From CAWCON01 sp963797185 (GTDB taxonomy: Bacteria > Patescibacteriota > Saccharimonadia > Saccharimonadales > UBA4665), in NCBI GenBank assembly GCA_963797185.1, contig CAWCON010000003.1, positions 310,001-374,000 on the forward strand: a DNA stretch of 64,000 nucleotides, written 5' to 3'. Position numbers and translations under genes: made by a program. This document shows, in pieces, positions 43,405 through 52,160 of the stretch (positions within the stretch are counted from its first letter, which is position 1; every line of letters begins with the position of its first letter). Below the pieces are notes generated by a model that was given only the letters and a program-made list of their open reading frames with translations, had not been told where the DNA came from and ran no database searches.

Positions 43405-45336
43405 TTATTCCCACTCGGTTGTACCAGGCGGTTTTGAGGTCAAGTCATAAACAACTCGAGCAATCTTCGGCACGGTTAAGATTCGCTCCACCATTTCAAA
43501 AACAGCCTCCTCTGGAATGTGTATGCCTGGTATTGCTGGCACCCCAGTCATAAAATCATTCGTCATAAATGTCCTTATGCCAATCGACCTATAGCCTGGT
43601 TTGCCAAAATGTACGGGAAATGAAACTACCGGCACCTGACTTAAACTTTCGTGCAGCCCGTAGTGTCGAAGGACTTCGTTGACATGCCAATCAGCTTCCC
43701 TTAATTGTTCAATGGCATCAGGAGTTGGAAGTGTCGGGGTAATCCCTAATAATGATTGATCGTCATCGCCTGACAATAAAGAAGGCTCAAGTTTTTCTCC
43801 GAATATGTAGACTACCCGATTGATTTCACGAATCTGTTGAGGGATTGTTCGAGCTTTTTCCATTAATCTTTGCCATCCAGCTGTGCCGCTTAAGGCTGCG
43901 AGATAACTATAGGATCGTCCATCACCCTGGACGCCGACGGTTCTCACCGGCAGTAGATGGGTCGAAGTTTCATCATCCTCAAAATTTCTTTTAAGTAAAG
44001 TGGCTATTGCATCATATTGGTCAGTAATGTAGGGCTCTTTAGCACATAGTAAACGGATAGCCAGGCCGGGTCCAGGAAACGGCTGCCGCCACACTAATTC
44101 ACCCGGCAATCCTAACATTGCTCCGATCTTCCTCACCTCATCCTTATGTAATTCTGCCAGGGGTTCGATGACACGATTAGCTGCTCGTAAATCTCGTACG
44201 AGCTGGGTATCGTTGTGGTGTGTTTTAATAGCGGCAGCTTTAGAACTGGCTATATGCGAGGCACTTTCTATCAGATCGGGTCGCAACGTTCCTTGGGCTA
44301 ATACGGTATTATCCGGGTCAAGTTTCAATTCGGATACCACACTATCAAGCACTTTCATAAAGGAATCACCAATAATTCGACGTTTTATCTCCGGATCGGT
44401 GGTCTGATGGAGAGGCAGTGTTTCTTCACTATTGTGGGTTGTTGTCGCACCCATAAACCGATCGGTGGCATCAACGACATCAACATTAATCCCCGAAGCA
44501 CCGAGGGCTTCTCTAACCAGCATGCTTTCATTACGACGCATAAACCCAGTATCGATGTGAACAATCTTGACCTGCTCTTTAGGCAGTGCTTTGCCGATTA
44601 GAATTGAACACACCGTTGAATCAACTCCGCCGCTAGCAAAAATCAAGACTTGACGCTCCCCGACGAATTCCTTAATATGCGTCATTGCTGTTTCTATTCT
44701 ATCTTCAAGCGTGTATAAAGGCTCTAACTCGGCGATGTTAAATAAGAAGTTAGATAACATACTTGTACCATTCTCGGTCAGGTCAACTTCGGGGTGAAAT
44801 TGTACACCGTATATTCGTCTTTGTTCATCAGCGATACCGGCTACGATGTCTCCTGACATAGCTACTGTCCGAAAACTAGGGGCAATAGAACCTAGGCTAT
44901 CGCCGTGGCTCATAAGCACATTTTGTGTATTGTCTAAATTCGTAAAGAAAGGTGTGCCGGAGTCAACACTAACAGTCGCTGGTCCATATTCACCAGAGTC
45001 TTTGCGTTCAACGGTGCCGCCGTATGCTTGATTAATGAGATGCATCCCATAGCAAATCCCGAGTATTGGCTTACCACTCTCCCATACGCGGGAGTCGGGC
45101 TTAGGTGCATCAGGTGCATAGACACTCTCCGGGCCACCTGTAAATATGATAGCACTACATCCTTCCAGTTGTTCGTAGGGAGTATCAATAGGGAGTAAAA
45201 CAGATCGAACCATGAGACCTCGGACTCTTCGATCGATAACTTTGTTATATTGACCGCCACCGTCCAGTATCGCAACCCACTCATCTGTTCTGTGCTCAAT
45301 TTCGGCAGAAGGTGCCAATTCCCCTATTTGTGACAT
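43405..45336 (-). CDS. guaA: GMP synthase (glutamine-hydrolysing)
   Basis: Makes GMP from XMP. The N-terminal glutaminase domain has Cys95 in GICYGMHL and His-Glu in QFHPEVD; the ATP-pyrophosphatase domain has the P-loop FASGGVDST near 234-242; the C-terminal dimer domain ends KPPGTTEWE like all GuaA. At 643 residues it is longer than the usual ~525, with extra sequence in the synthetase domain as in the longer eukaryote-type enzymes. TATACT ends 6 bases before ATG 45336: leaderless. It lies upstream of purN-L-Q-M in the same direction. Confidence 0.96.
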   Translation of the reverse strand: MSQIGELAPSAEIEHRTDEWVAILDGGGQYNKVIDRRVRGLMVRSVLLPIDTPYEQLEGCSAIIFTGGPESVYAPDAPKPDSRVWESGKPILGICYGMHLINQAYGGTVERKDSGEYGPATVSVDSGTPFFTNLDNTQNVLMSHGDSLGSIAPSFRTVAMSGDIVAGIADEQRRIYGVQFHPEVDLTENGTSMLSNFLFNIAELEPLYTLEDRIETAMTHIKEFVGERQVLIFASGGVDSTVCSILIGKALPKEQVKIVHIDTGFMRRNESMLVREALGASGINVDVVDATDRFMGATTTHNSEETLPLHQTTDPEIKRRIIGDSFMKVLDSVVSELKLDPDNTVLAQGTLRPDLIESASHIASSKAAAIKTHHNDTQLVRDLRAANRVIEPLAELHKDEVRKIGAMLGLPGELVWRQPFPGPGLAIRLLCAKEPYITDQYDAIATLLKRNFEDDETSTHLLPVRTVGVQGDGRSYSYLAALSGTAGWQRLMEKARTIPQQIREINRVVYIFGEKLEPSLLSGDDDQSLLGITPTLPTPDAIEQLREADWHVNEVLRHYGLHESLSQVPVVSFPVHFGKPGYRSIGIRTFMTNDFMTGVPAIPGIHIPEEAVFEMVERILTVPKIARVVYDLTSKPPGTTEWE

Positions 45337-45385
45337 AAAATTAGTATAACAAATGTGTCATCTACCGGAATTGAAGCCATCAGAC

Positions 45386-45907
45386 CTATGTGAGGAGTGC
45401 TAGTTTTCGTAAGGTATTTATATTGCGACTCGTACAACTTGTTTTGTATTGAGGTATCAATAAGCACTTTGCAAACTGACTTTTTAACGTTGATCCTTTG
45501 AGGACTCGCCAGTATATTACCCCATCTCCGGCTTGTATCGCTTCGGTTGAGCTATCTAGGCCGACGGCTTTGTGGGCCAGTTCTTTCTCGAGTCGGTTTT
45601 CAATGAACACAACGTACGAATGATATAATTTATTATCTTCGTAGGGACAGGCCTCGATGACTTGCAGAAGCCTTGGAAAATCACAAAGCTGTACTTTGGC
45701 GGGATAGTTGAATTGTTTTGTTATCCCCTCTTCAATCAAACGTTTTAATGATGAACTATTACTAGAACTAGAAAAAATGATATTGCCAGTCTGCAGGACT
45801 GATCCTACGTCACTCAATCCTAAATGTTGGAAGCAGTCTTTCATGTCGATCATTTTAATAACTCGACCACCTACGTTAATACCTCGGAGGAATGCAATGT
45901 ATTTCAT
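45386..45907 (-). CDS. DUF1697-family protein (173 aa)
   Basis: MKYIAFLRGINVGGRVIKM at the start, 'VGSVLQTGNIIFSS' and 'YVVFIENRLEKELAHKAV' are the DUF1697 pattern. The family has no known activity. It is a cytoplasmic alpha/beta protein of normal family length. It is encoded upstream of guaA in the same direction, but guaA has its own promoter. Confidence 0.88.
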   Translation of the reverse strand: MKYIAFLRGINVGGRVIKMIDMKDCFQHLGLSDVGSVLQTGNIIFSSSSNSSSLKRLIEEGITKQFNYPAKVQLCDFPRLLQVIEACPYEDNKLYHSYVVFIENRLEKELAHKAVGLDSSTEAIQAGDGVIYWRVLKGSTLKSQFAKCLLIPQYKTSCTSRNINTLRKLALLT

Positions 45908-46044
45908 TAAGATAATAATAACATCTTAGAAGAGCATTATTTTTTACGAGCACAATAGGTCTAATCACATTCATGCAGTAGCATTGCACAAAAGAATGTG
46001 TAACTGCAAGATCATTATCTATATAATGACACTGGTACAGTAAA

Positions 46045-46074
46045 TTGACGTTCCCAAGGTAAAAACATATAATT
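46045..46074 (+). promoter_or_regulatory. Promoter of the tRNA-Asn gene
   Basis: TTGACG (46045-46050), an 18-base spacer and a consensus TATAAT (46069-46074), followed by the tRNA 19 bases later. Confidence 0.75.
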
Positions 46075-46092
46075 TGGATCTGTAATATATAT

Positions 46093-46167
46093 TCCGGGGT
46101 AGCTCAGTGGTAGAGCGAGGGACTGTTAATCCCCAGGTCGCTGGTTCGAATCCAGTCCCCGGAGCCA
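46093..46167 (+). tRNA. tRNA-Asn (GTT)
   Basis: The acceptor stem TCCGGGG (46093-46099) pairs with CCCCGGA (46157-46163), followed by discriminator G and an encoded CCA. AGCTCAGTGGTAGAGC forms the D arm, CTGTTAA is the anticodon loop with anticodon GTT at 46125-46127, and GGTTCGAATCC forms the T arm. Base pair 27-43 is an A-C mismatch; everything else is standard. Strong promoter upstream and intrinsic terminator downstream, so it is a single-gene unit. Confidence 0.97.
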
Positions 46168-46184
46168 AGGTTAGAACCGAAATT

Positions 46185-46210
46185 AACAGAGGTATTTTGC
46201 CTCTGTTTTT
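46185..46210 (+). terminator. Terminator of the tRNA-Asn gene
   Basis: AACAGAGG (46185-46192), loop TATTTTG, CCTCTGTT (46200-46207), then a T-run. It lies 18 bases after the tRNA 3' end. Confidence 0.85.
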
Positions 46211-46260
46211 ATTTTGGGGTATAAGCTTTAAAAATATGAGACTAATTTGTCACAATATTG

Positions 46261-46737
46261 CTACACAGACGGATACGCCATAAGGTCTTCCAGTAACTGA
46301 TCGTATTCGAAATCAGTGATTGGGCGTGCGTCGGCATAGGTCGTAATCCAGTTGCTACGATTGTCGCTACTGAGTACCCAAAGGGTATCAATTTTGCCGA
46401 AGTCGCCTTGAATATGAACTCCGCCGCCTAAAAGACCTGTCGTTAGTTCTTCTGATGAAACAACATCAGATAAGTGTGGTGTTGGTTTCCAGTCGATTCC
46501 AGCGAAAGCGACAAATCCAAGACTTTTGCGCAAGCCGTGCTCTTTAGTAAATAGTCGTAAGTCCATTGCACGATTATCAGGTGATCGCAGTGGGCCATCA
46601 ATTTCGTCAATGACATCTGTTTTGTCGCCCATGAGTACTTGGCCGTCTTCACCATGATACGTCTGTATGCTACCAGACTCAGTCTGAAAGTAGTATTCAG
46701 GATAGGACAATACAACTCTTGATATACCTCCCAACAA
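46261..46737 (-). CDS. Hypothetical protein, 5' end unclear
   Basis: 158 residues from TTG 46737, family not recognised; soluble, with segments such as 'DGPLRSPDNRAMDLRLFTKEHG' and 'DTLWVLSSDNRSNWITTY'. The same frame stays open upstream to about 46872 and reads like real protein (ITRANFDSDEYYVDPGTF, then IERRKQIASVDQLRFNALLG), but contains no ATG, GTG or earlier TTG. Either the start codon is non-standard, or the 5' end was lost to an indel, in line with the frame breaks in neighbouring genes. Confidence 0.5.
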   Translation of the reverse strand: MLGGISRVVLSYPEYYFQTESGSIQTYHGEDGQVLMGDKTDVIDEIDGPLRSPDNRAMDLRLFTKEHGLRKSLGFVAFAGIDWKPTPHLSDVVSSEELTTGLLGGGVHIQGDFGKIDTLWVLSSDNRSNWITTYADARPITDFEYDQLLEDLMAYPSV

Positions 46738-47022
46738 AGCGTTGAATCTAAGCTGGTCGACTGATGCAATCTGTTTTCTACGTTCAATGAAAGTACCTGG
46801 ATCAACATAGTACTCATCGCTGTCGAAATTCGCTCTCGTTATTTTATAGATTATGTCATATATTTGTAATAATTACTAGAACTGTGCGGTCATTTTGTGT
46901 GATAGGCTACGAACTGATTCAACAAAGCTAGGCTGTCAGGTCTTGTTTAACCATAGTTATGACTTCCTCTATCGTGGAGAGCCAATTCCCACTTTTTGAC
47001 ATCAAATGAATCCACCTACTAT

Positions 47023-47580
47023 TTAACTTCTAGTTGTCTGCTTCTTAATATCTACCCGACTAACCGCTAGAAATGACACAAAGACAACAATCACTAATAC
47101 TAAAACGATAGCCGCATGACCATCACCATAATTTAGTCCACTTACACTACGTGGCTTGCTTGTCCAATCGGCAAAAGAAGCACCAAGTGGACGTGTTAAA
47201 ACGTATGCAACCCAAAACCATAAGATTGAGTTCTTGCGAGTTATAAAGTAAATGATAGCTGGAATAGCAAATAGACCCGCAAATAGTAAACCAGACGCAA
47301 AGTAACCTAGCCCTATCGTGTTAGCTGTTAAATCCCCCATAGCAGTACCGAGCGCAAACGTTGATAGGACAGTTAACCAGTAAAACACTTCACGCCTACG
47401 AGTGTTTATGCTGTGAATTGACAGTGTTTTTTCGGTCTTCTGCCAAACTATAAAAACAACGGCCAGGACGATGGCAAAAAAGATAGTTGAAGCTATATAC
47501 GGTACATGTAACTGGATATGCAATCCGTCAGCAGCCATAGTGCCAAACACAGCTACCATAGATACGGTAAACCAATACAC
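47023..47580 (-). pseudogene. COG4705/DUF347 membrane protein, C-terminal fragment (frameshifted)
   Basis: Contains most of the family: 'VAVFGTMAADGLHIQL', 'TLSIHSINTRRREVFYWLTV', 'LATFALG'-type 'LSTFALGTAMGDLTANTIGLGY' in segments, and 'VLTRPLGASFADW'. The N-terminal piece is encoded at 47594-47794 in another frame. Reading 'VALAITLVIQFSVRRYNAWV' requires one base to be skipped in the GGGGT run at 47637-47642. Apart from that shift the joined protein would be full length, with six or more membrane helices. Function of the family is unknown. Confidence 0.8.
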
Positions 47581-47593
47581 CCAAGCATTGTAC

Positions 47594-47794
47594 CTACGAA
47601 CTGAAAACTGAATAACAAGCGTAATAGCTAGAGCTACACCCCAAGAAAACAGCTAAATAAGGATTAAACCTAAATACCAGAAAGTCTGAGGTTGCCTCAC
47701 CCATAGCGGTAGTTAGCAGTTTAACAATCCAGAAAAAGGCAGTTATTTCTGGTACTTTTCTGAGAGCTTGGTTTTGTGCTGCTTGGATATTCAT
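47594..47794 (-). pseudogene. COG4705/DUF347 membrane protein, N-terminal fragment (frameshifted)
   Basis: KVPEITAFFWIVKLLTTAMG followed by EATSDFLV is the N-terminus of the same family. After AVFLG the frame changes to unrelated residues and stops, while the expected sequence goes on in the next frame toward 47023. See the C-terminal fragment. Confidence 0.78.
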
Positions 47795-47823
47795 AGGTTT
47801 ATCTCAACTTAGTTTACGATCCT

Positions 47824-48906
47824 TTAAGCGTACCCAGAGAAGTAGTCAACCTTAACTTGATGATTTGGAATCCCGAGGCTGGTTAATATATTCTGCATGG
47901 ATTTAACCATTGACTGTGTGCCAGATACATAAAACACTCTATCTTTGTAGTCTGGAACATCTTTTTTTATCATTTCAGTGTTAATACGACTGGAACGTAT
48001 TCGTTCGTGGGAGATAACATTGGTTTTGTCTGTAACAAAGTAAATAACATTTAGACCTAGCTCATTGTGAGCTTTTTCAAAAACATCTTTATAGGCAAAA
48101 TCATCAGGAGTTTTTGCTGAGTAAAGTAAAGTTACGTCTCGGTTCTCTTTGGTATCTAACAAGTATTTCACCATACTTCTATATGGGGTAACTCCAATAC
48201 CACCAGCAATAAAAACTAATTTTTGCTTAGGGTCTTTTGGTAGAACAAAATCTCCGGTAACTTGCGCAGCAACGATTGGTGTTTCACGATTCATCCCCAT
48301 CAATGCTTCTTTGTAGCTACTGCCTTTACCATAGAACTTAACGCCAATCCGTATGTTTTCCTCAGTTGGTGATGAAGCTAAAGTAAAGTAACGGCGGTTA
48401 CCTCTACTGTCCGTACCTTCATGTGGCAAAGTCCATTCCATGTATTGTCCCGGCTCATAAGCAAACTTCTTTTGGTTGATATTAAAAACAAAATCTGCAG
48501 AGTCCGGTGTAATGAGGAGTTTTTGTTTAAGTGTTGGGAATAACTTAGTCTTAGGGCTGATGATATATGAGAATACATTACCAGCAATTAAAGCTAGTTC
48601 TGGTGTTGAATAGAGGCTTAGTATATGAAACTGTGGTGGGAATATTACGCCAGTCAAAATGGCGTACCACGTTTGTTTTTTGGCAGTTGGTGGTGTGGTT
48701 AACGGTTCGGTTAGCATGACAAACCCCAAGAAGAACATGGCTGATGTAGTGAGAGTTTCTTTTAAAGCCGTATAGACGCCACTCTTAGCCAAGAGAGCAT
48801 AAATAACTGTTGCAACAAGAGCGGAAGCGAAGAACGTAAATACCATACGCCCTCGGCGTATTTTACGAACTAATAAGACACCGCCAATTAACACATAAGG
48901 CAGCAT
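47824..48906 (-). pseudogene. RnfD/NqrB-like membrane segment fused to ferredoxin-NAD(P)H reductase domain (main part)
   Basis: Residues about 1-125 have membrane helices with 'LGFVMLTEPLTTPPT', resembling the flavin-threonine region of RnfD/NqrB. From about 130 on there is an FNR-type reductase: FAD-binding 'RRYFTLASSP', NAD(P)-binding 'VFIAGGIGVTPYRSMVKYLL' and C-terminal 'VFYVSGTQSMVKSM' near the end. Upstream of the ATG, the same frame continues as 'RKKHIFNPAAIAVALTALG', which joins to the piece at 48998-49357 after a one-base shift. The intact gene would span 47824-49357. It would pass electrons from NAD(P)H to membrane-bound flavin. Confidence 0.8.
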
Positions 48907-48997
48907 AACTGACGTACCAATCCACCAAGTAGCACTCTGGCGTGGTCCTAGTGCGGTTAATGCTACGGCTATTGCAGCCGGGTTGAAGATATGTTTC

Positions 48998-49357
48998 TTA
49001 CGAATAGTTAAGAATATACTTAGAAGCCATAGCTAGACCAGACGCAGCTAAGAGAAATGTGATATGTTCCGCTAGGTTACCGTTAGTAGTGGGTGGAATA
49101 ATAAGAGCTAGGATAAGAGCGGTTATGTAAACCGACTCAATATTTATCGGGGCGTTAAATATTTCAGCTAGTACTTTATTTATTATCCAACAAGTCACCA
49201 CCAATACGATTGCTGATGTGGCGATTGACGCTGCCCCAAAATGCAATACCCCTGCAAGACTCAAGCCGAAAGCTATAACTAATAAAGCTATCAGGTAGTA
49301 GAACAGGAGCTTGTACATGGTTATACGATCAAGCAGTCGGTCTACGAAATTAAACAT
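48998..49357 (-). pseudogene. RnfD/NqrB-like N-terminal membrane segment (frameshifted from the reductase part)
   Basis: 119 residues with three to four helices and 'NIESVYITALILALIIPP', the pattern of the first half of RnfD/NqrB. It stops just after SKYILNYS, where the family continues toward (H/Y)IFNPAA; that continuation exists in the other frame (TTA ACT ATT CGT AAG), so one base too many is present near 49011. It overlaps apbE by 8 bases. Confidence 0.75.
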
Positions 49358-50090
49358 TAACTACATACCTTTCAAATCCACTGGTATAGGTAGCCATTTT
49401 ATTATCGGTAACCATATAGCCCTCTAAGCCCGGTATTGTTTTTATAAAACTTATCCCCTCAATGCCCATAGCAAAAGCAGCAGTGGCGAAGCGGTCTGCG
49501 TCATAAATATTAGGACCTATAACCGTTAGGCTTTTGACTTGGTTAAGGGTCTTATTTGGATTGAATGGGTCATAGATATGTTGTCCGCGAATGTATGTAC
49601 CTGAAGTGGCTATGCCCTCTGAGCCAACAACTATGGTTTTAATAATTTCATCAGTGTTAAACGGATTTCTTATTCCCACTGTCCATGGTTTATTGTTGGC
49701 GTCATTACCATTGACTTGAATATCTCCACCAGCTTCAATATAGAAGTTAGCTACTTTCTTTTTACGTAATATGTTAGCTGCATTATTTATAGCCCAACCT
49801 TTAACCAAACCAGACGGGTCTTGCTTGCCGTTATGCATAATATCGAAGTAGCCATTAGTGTCTTTGCGAGTTTGTTCACATAAGTCTAAAACTGTTTTTA
49901 TCTCAGCACTCCACTTTGATTTCGGCAACCCACTGTTTATTTGCGATATTTCACTATCTTGTTTGTAGGTACTGTATCTTGCGTCAACTTTTCTAAAGTA
50001 ATTGAAAATATCTGAGAAGTATTCTTTAACGTCTTTACCAACAATTTCTACAGTAATAGGCATACCCATAATAAGTTTGGTTTGCTTCAT
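49350..50090 (-). CDS. apbE: FAD:protein FMN transferase
   Basis: ApbE covalently attaches FMN to Thr/Ser of flavoproteins outside the membrane. Family patterns: 'MGMPITVEIVG', 'KVDARYSTYKQDSEISQIN', 'DPSGLVKGWAINNAANIL', 'IEAGGDIQVNG', 'SGTYIRGQHIYDPFN' and 'DADRFATAAFAMG'. No signal peptide is evident, which is unusual for the exported form. It is encoded between its likely substrate (the FMN-binding protein, 1-base overlap) and the RnfD-like gene (8-base overlap), a typical flavinylation module. Confidence 0.93.
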   Translation of the reverse strand: MKQTKLIMGMPITVEIVGKDVKEYFSDIFNYFRKVDARYSTYKQDSEISQINSGLPKSKWSAEIKTVLDLCEQTRKDTNGYFDIMHNGKQDPSGLVKGWAINNAANILRKKKVANFYIEAGGDIQVNGNDANNKPWTVGIRNPFNTDEIIKTIVVGSEGIATSGTYIRGQHIYDPFNPNKTLNQVKSLTVIGPNIYDADRFATAAFAMGIEGISFIKTIPGLEGYMVTDNKMATYTSGFERYVVNV

Positions 50091-50569
50091 TAGTTCTGTG
50101 TAGCCTGACTTAGTGCGTTTGCCAATGACTGTATAAATGCTTGACTGGTAAATGTAGCTCCAGTAATTGTACTTACCTTAGAACTCTGTGCTTGGATTGC
50201 TTCTTGTTTTAGGTAAGGCATTGCTTGTTGGTTTACATATATGGAGTTGGGGTTCTCGTTGGGCGATTGCAAGAAGTCTATGGTGGTAATTTTCCCGCTA
50301 GAAATGATAGCTTGAACTTGCACGTTGCCATAATAAGCATTGGTAACACTACCTGTATATGTTCCGTCTTTGTATTGTGAGTGTAGGGTGGAAGTTGTTG
50401 AGGGAGTGGAAGTGGTAGGTGCAGTAGCGGTGGAAGGACTTGAATCTGCCGAGTTACTCTGGCCTAGAGAAGCAGGTGCTATAACGGGACTTGAATGTTG
50501 GTGGCGTAAGACAGTACTATATGCCAGAAAAATGACAGCTATAGCAATACCAAGGATGTATTTTCTCAT
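50090..50569 (-). CDS. Exported FMN-binding-domain protein
   Basis: Membrane helix at about residues 4-20, a Ser/Thr/Pro spacer to about 62, then an FMN-binding domain (YKDGTYTGSVTNAYYGNVQV...). The flavinylation motif is STITGATFTS near the C-terminus; the consensus is D-x-x-S/T-G-A-T, so Ser replaces Asp. It is the probable target of the adjacent ApbE and would relay electrons outside the membrane. TATACT (50581-50576) ends 6 bases before the ATG and overlaps a TATATCA palindrome. Confidence 0.88.
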   Translation of the reverse strand: MRKYILGIAIAVIFLAYSTVLRHQHSSPVIAPASLGQSNSADSSPSTATAPTTSTPSTTSTLHSQYKDGTYTGSVTNAYYGNVQVQAIISSGKITTIDFLQSPNENPNSIYVNQQAMPYLKQEAIQAQSSKVSTITGATFTSQAFIQSLANALSQATQN

Positions 50570-50577
50570 TAGAGTAG

Positions 50578-50635
50578 TATATCAACTGACGATATAGTCC
50601 AACAAGGATGAAATAACTTAAATATCAGGTGATAT
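50578..50635. promoter_or_regulatory. Candidate PadR operators at the flavin operon promoter
   Basis: TATATCA-ACTGAC-GATATA (50578-50596) overlaps the -10 of the FMN-binding gene. ATATCA-GG-TGATAT (50622-50635) lies just beyond it, at the end of the next gene. Both share the TATATCA/TGATATA half-site with the palindrome at the padR promoter. Confidence 0.6.
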
Positions 50636-50639
50636 ACAG

Positions 50640-51191
50640 CTAAAATATAGCAACCAGTGCTAAGGTAGCTACAAGCACACCTAAGAATAACCAATCTCTA
50701 AAAACGGTGCTAATAGCCCTACGCCATTGATATTGCTGTAGTTGACCGTATACGCCGCTCAGACACGTCTTTACCGACAGCATAAGCCCAAAGAGCGGCA
50801 GGATAATAGAATAAATAACCCATGTCTTAGCTTCTAAACTACCCAATATTATTACAGTGTGATGAAAGTATAGGCTGGTTATGTTGTAGGTGAAAATAAG
50901 GAAGAATGGTGCGACTAAACAGGTACTAATAGAAATATCACGCTTTACATAGCTCGGTGCCTCACTAAAAGAATTTTCAGTAGCTAATATGTTTTGCTGC
51001 GTTAAGCTTAGAAAAAAGTCCTTAAAGGTACGAAAAAGAATTTGTCTTTTTTCGGTAGATGACTTAGCTGACGAAAACATTTCCTGTAGTGTGGTGAGCA
51101 TTTCTTCTTCGTATTCCAGTCTGTAGGATTTTGGGTATAACTTAAGTAAAAAACGATACCAACCAAGTCCATTACTATTTAACTCAATCAT
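50640..51191 (-). CDS. Membrane protein encoded with the PadR regulator (183 aa)
   Basis: The N-terminal ~75 residues are a charged helical region ('WYRFLLKLYPKSYRLEYEEE', 'MLTTLQEMFSSAKSS') that resembles the HAAS-type helical domain often found beside PadR regulators. Three to four membrane helices follow. PadR-linked membrane proteins often act as partners or targets of the regulator. The gene follows padR by 5 bases. Confidence 0.65.
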   Translation of the reverse strand: MIELNSNGLGWYRFLLKLYPKSYRLEYEEEMLTTLQEMFSSAKSSTEKRQILFRTFKDFFLSLTQQNILATENSFSEAPSYVKRDISISTCLVAPFFLIFTYNITSLYFHHTVIILGSLEAKTWVIYSIILPLFGLMLSVKTCLSGVYGQLQQYQWRRAISTVFRDWLFLGVLVATLALVAIF

Positions 51192-51196
51192 TTATG

Positions 51197-51529
51197 TTAA
51201 ACTCCTAACTCAGGCGTTGGGCGTTTTCTAGCCAGATTTATAGTGTCTCTATAATATTCAAGCTCTTTGTTAAGTCGCTCCCAGCCTTGTGGACTAAGTT
51301 TGTATGAACGTTTTCTATCGTTAGGGTCATTGCTGGCTATTTCTTCTATAAGCCCATCTTGCCGAAGTTGTTTAATTGCCCCGTAGAGTGCTCCGGGTCC
51401 AAGTTTAACTTTACCTCTGGAGTCTTGCTCGACTTGTTGCATGATTTCGTAACCGTGTCTAGGTTGCAAGCTTAAAGCAAATAATATACTGAACGACACT
51501 TGTGGCAATAACTCCATTGAACGCTTCAT
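51197..51529 (-). CDS. PadR-family transcriptional regulator
   Basis: 110 residues: a winged helix with 'FALSLQPRHGYEIMQQV', 'GALYGAIKQLRQDGLIEEI' and 'RKRSYKLSPQGWERLNKEL', classical PadR. Its own promoter carries a TATATCA-N5-TGATATA palindrome, and the same half-sites occur at the flavin operon, so it probably controls both. TATAAT (51542-51537) ends 7 bases before the ATG: leaderless. Confidence 0.93.
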   Translation of the reverse strand: MKRSMELLPQVSFSILFALSLQPRHGYEIMQQVEQDSRGKVKLGPGALYGAIKQLRQDGLIEEIASNDPNDRKRSYKLSPQGWERLNKELEYYRDTINLARKRPTPELGV

Positions 51530-51550
51530 GACTGTTATTATACCAAAATG

Positions 51551-51569
51551 TATATCACTATCTGATATA
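51551..51569. promoter_or_regulatory. Candidate PadR operator
   Basis: TATATCA (51551-51557), CTATC, TGATATA (51563-51569): a perfect 7-bp inverted repeat between the divergent padR and 51587 genes, just upstream of the padR -10. Confidence 0.68.
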
Positions 51570-51586
51570 TTTGTTAGAATATAGAC

Positions 51587-51763
51587 ATGAGAAAGATCAT
51601 TGATGTAGTACTAATTCTAGGCTTCTTATTCGTAGACTTTATATTCTTTCACGATGTTTTTAAACCAGGTGAAACTACGAGTGTAGGTCAATGGCTAACA
51701 GGGATTTTAAGTATCCTGGTTTTTATTGTTTCGATTCAATCGTTATTGAAAGACCACGCTTGA
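51587..51763 (+). CDS. Small membrane protein (58 aa)
   Basis: MRKIIDVVLILGFLFVDFIF, then a short polar loop (HDVFKPGETTSVGQW) and a second helix ending SLLKDHA. Two membrane helices, no known family. TAGAAT (51575-51580) ends 6 bases before the ATG, the leaderless pattern, which supports it as a real gene. It is divergent from padR, shares the operator region, and is followed after 4 bases by the DUF3817 gene. Confidence 0.68.
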   Translation: MRKIIDVVLILGFLFVDFIFFHDVFKPGETTSVGQWLTGILSILVFIVSIQSLLKDHA

Positions 51764-51767
51764 ACTT

Positions 51768-52160
51768 ATGTTTAGAGAGATTCTAAAGAAGTTTGAGGAT
51801 AATAAAGTTTTTAGTGAAAGCGAGGCATGGATGCTGTTTCGCATTGCAGCAATAGCAGAAGCCTGTGGATGGACAATGCTAATACTTGGCATCGGAACAG
51901 AAAGATATATTTTTCCGGGTAATCGAGTCTCTGTGATCCTTGCGGGACGAATACATGGTCTATTATTCCTCTTATACGTATTAGCGGCAGTAGGTCTCTA
52001 CCCGAACTTAGTTTGGTCTAGAAAACGAGCCTTTGTAGCCCTAGTTGCTAGTGTTGTTCCCTACGGTTCGCTTATATTTGAACAATGGGCTAAGCATAAA
52101 AGAAATTCCTCACGGTTCAATATATGCAGAAACTGTGTTCTTCTTTCTTTAATCAACTAA
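51768..52160 (+). CDS. DUF3817-family membrane protein (130 aa)
   Basis: 'MLFRIAAIAEACGWTMLILG', 'GRIHGLLFLLYVLAAVGLYP' and 'LVASVVPYGSLIFEQWAKH' match DUF3817, a three-helix membrane family of unknown function. The last ~20 residues (RNSSRFNICRNCVLLSLIN) do not look like the family and may result from a frame shift near the 3' end. It is probably co-transcribed with the 58-residue gene and under the PadR-type operator. Confidence 0.78.
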   Translation: MFREILKKFEDNKVFSESEAWMLFRIAAIAEACGWTMLILGIGTERYIFPGNRVSVILAGRIHGLLFLLYVLAAVGLYPNLVWSRKRAFVALVASVVPYGSLIFEQWAKHKRNSSRFNICRNCVLLSLIN

